From JANWHZ01 sp964527385 (lineage in GTDB: Bacteria > Patescibacteriota > Saccharimonadia > Saccharimonadales > UBA4665), in NCBI GenBank assembly GCA_964527385.1, contig CAZGPZ010000059.1, positions 1-6,583 of the forward strand: a DNA stretch of 6,583 bases, read 5' to 3'. Of this stretch, positions 5,389 through 6,583 are shown one piece after another. Position 1 is the first letter of the stretch; each line of letters begins with the position of its first letter. The position numbers were made by a program, and so were the translations under genes. The notes beneath the pieces are model-generated. The model had not been told where the DNA came from, made no database searches, and saw nothing but the letters and a program-made list of their open reading frames with translations.

Positions 5389-6583
5389 ATGGACCCAAAA
5401 CGCCGCCGCCAGCATCACNNNNNNNNNNTACGGGTTGATCGGTATTGCTATTCTGCTCTTGACCGTTATCTTGCTTTTTGTCGCGTACGGCTTTGGGTAC
5501 CAAAACGGGCACGTTATCCAAAACGGGCTCGTTTTCATGTCAAGCACGCCGAACCCGGCGCAAATCTACGTCGATGGCAAGCTGTACAAAAATAGCACCA
5601 ATACCAAAATGATTTTGCCGGAGGGCACATACGATTTTACCTTGCAGCGCAATGGTTACCGCGACTGGGAGCGTACCGTGGCGGTCAGTGGTGGTCAAGT
5701 CCAGACGTTCGCGTACCCATTCCTGTTCCCGGATAGCCTCGCAACGAATACGCGGTATGAATACAACCAGCACCCACTCTTTGCCTCTGAAAGTCCCGAC
5801 CGGCATTGGCTGCTAGTTGCCCGCGCGGATACTATCGGCGACTTCGATGTGTTTGACCTTTCGTCAACCCAGGCGCAGCCTACGCAAATTATTCTGCCTG
5901 CAGGCATGCTTTCGAGCGGGACAGCGCAAAGCTTGCAAGTTGTTGCCTGGTCCAGCGACAACATGCACATGCTGGTCGCACACGACTACAGTGGCAAAAC
6001 AGAATATATTAGCCTGAACCGTTCCGCGTCTGCACAAAGCGTGAATGTCACCCGCTCGTTGAAACTTTCCGCCACGAATATTGACATGCGGCTGGATAGC
6101 TTGCAATACGATCATTACTTTGTACTGGATAAGACGAGCCATGAGCTATACCGAATATCTCTGGCGTCACCGACGCTGCGGGCGTATGTATCGGGGGTAA
6201 CTTCGTATACGGCGTACGGGGATGCGGTATTGTATGCGGCTTCGGACAAGACGGTCGCGAACCAAGTCGACATTCGGCTGTATGATGGCAGCCAAACATA
6301 CGATATCCGGCACGATAGCGGAAACAACTCGCCCTTGCTCGCCCTGTCAGCCTACAACGGCTCGCAATATGCCGCCATCAGCTCGACCACATCAGATACG
6401 GCGTACATATACAAAGACCCTACCCTTCAAGTCCAGAACAGGCAAATCGGGGTCGCCGTTCCCATCCGCGCCATTCGCTTGCAACACCCATCGTTCGTGG
6501 CGTTCTCGGCGTCGGGGCAATATGTCGCTTTTGAAAATAATACCCACTTAGCTGTGTACGATGTTGATGGCGACGAAGCGTAT
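5389..6583 (+). CDS. PEGA-domain membrane protein with beta-propeller-like ectodomain, interrupted by an assembly gap and cut at the right edge
   Basis: Before the gap the frame reads MDPKRRRQHH, a basic cytosolic N-terminus. After the gap, the frame starting at 5429 is open for 385 codons to the window end. It begins with a transmembrane helix (YGLIGIAILLLTVILLFVAY, 5429-5488). A PEGA-like domain follows at about 5528-5715, with SSTPNPAQIYVDGKLYKN, LPEGTYDFTLQRNGYRDW and a closing VSGGQVQTF. Beyond it, six blade-like units each pair a hydrophobic strand with a turn and second strand: LLVARADTIGDFDVFDL, MLVAHDYSGKTEYISL, YFVLDKTSHELYRISL, VLYAASDKTVANQVDIRLYD, YAAISSTTSDTAYIYKD, YVAFENNTHLAVYDVDG. 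This suggests a TolB/WD-like propeller outside the cell. PEGA domains are common in surface proteins, and ligands are unknown. The start at 5389 is taken for its N-terminal sequence; in-frame ATGs at 5371 and 5380 are alternatives. The halves join in frame only if the true gap is a multiple of three. Confidence 0.8.
5419..5428. other. Assembly gap (10 N)
   Basis: Ten ambiguous bases sit inside the PEGA-protein gene, between its basic N-terminus and its membrane helix. Ten is not a multiple of three although the coding sense on both sides agrees, so the N count is probably a placeholder, not the real length. Confidence 0.9.

Noticed and set aside
5317..5595. Plus-strand frame starting at 5317 and reading through the Ns to 5595
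   Set aside because: Its N-terminal part is in frame with the PEGA gene, but after the gap the translation turns to nonsense while the adjacent frame gives a membrane helix and PEGA domain. The start would also lie inside the TATAAT box.

Overview
The window looks like chromosomal DNA of a small-genome bacterium, most likely a Candidatus Saccharibacteria (TM7/Patescibacteria) member. That is inference. It rests on three single-pass membrane proteins (a DUF3048/YerB-like protein, a Pro/Ala/His-rich-tail protein with a C-terminal DUF4367-like domain, and a PEGA/beta-propeller protein), on very short intergenic spaces and on leaderless-looking starts. The genes read cleanly with the standard bacterial code, with TGA as stop.

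Layout. Five minus-strand genes run right to left and one plus-strand gene diverges from them. From the right: the DUF4367-like membrane protein (5124-4018); an SGNH-hydrolase-like protein starting 3 nt after it (4014-3322); a YbaK/ProX-type aminoacyl-tRNA deacylase-like protein (3292-2738); glutamyl-tRNA synthetase gltX (2688-1258); and a DUF3048 membrane protein that leaves the window at its left edge (1118-1). The plus-strand gene (about 5389 to beyond 6583) encodes a PEGA-domain protein with a propeller-like ectodomain. It is interrupted by a 10-N assembly gap.

Between gltX and the DUF3048 gene lies a degenerate tandem array of about 130 bp with a 7-bp period (consensus TAGCTAA) and a roughly 50-bp higher-order period. 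It runs into the gltX stop codon on one side and abuts the -10 box of the DUF3048 gene on the other. Two minus-strand genes (DUF3048, gltX) show exactly TATAAT-N7-ATG, and the YbaK-like gene shows TATGGT-N6-ATG. This suggests leaderless transcripts.

The 264-bp divergent region (5125-5388) holds -10-like boxes in both directions. On the minus strand it also has a 7-bp perfect stem whose 5-nt loop is GAGGG, placed 8 nt before a GTG that opens a 24-codon ORF. That ORF ends in a GTGA overlap with the DUF4367-like gene, giving a candidate leader peptide or translational-coupling device.

Functionally, gltX and the YbaK-like protein belong to tRNA charging and quality control. The DUF3048, DUF4367 and PEGA proteins are predicted envelope proteins with cytosolic N-termini. 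No mobile element, CRISPR array, tRNA or rRNA was seen.
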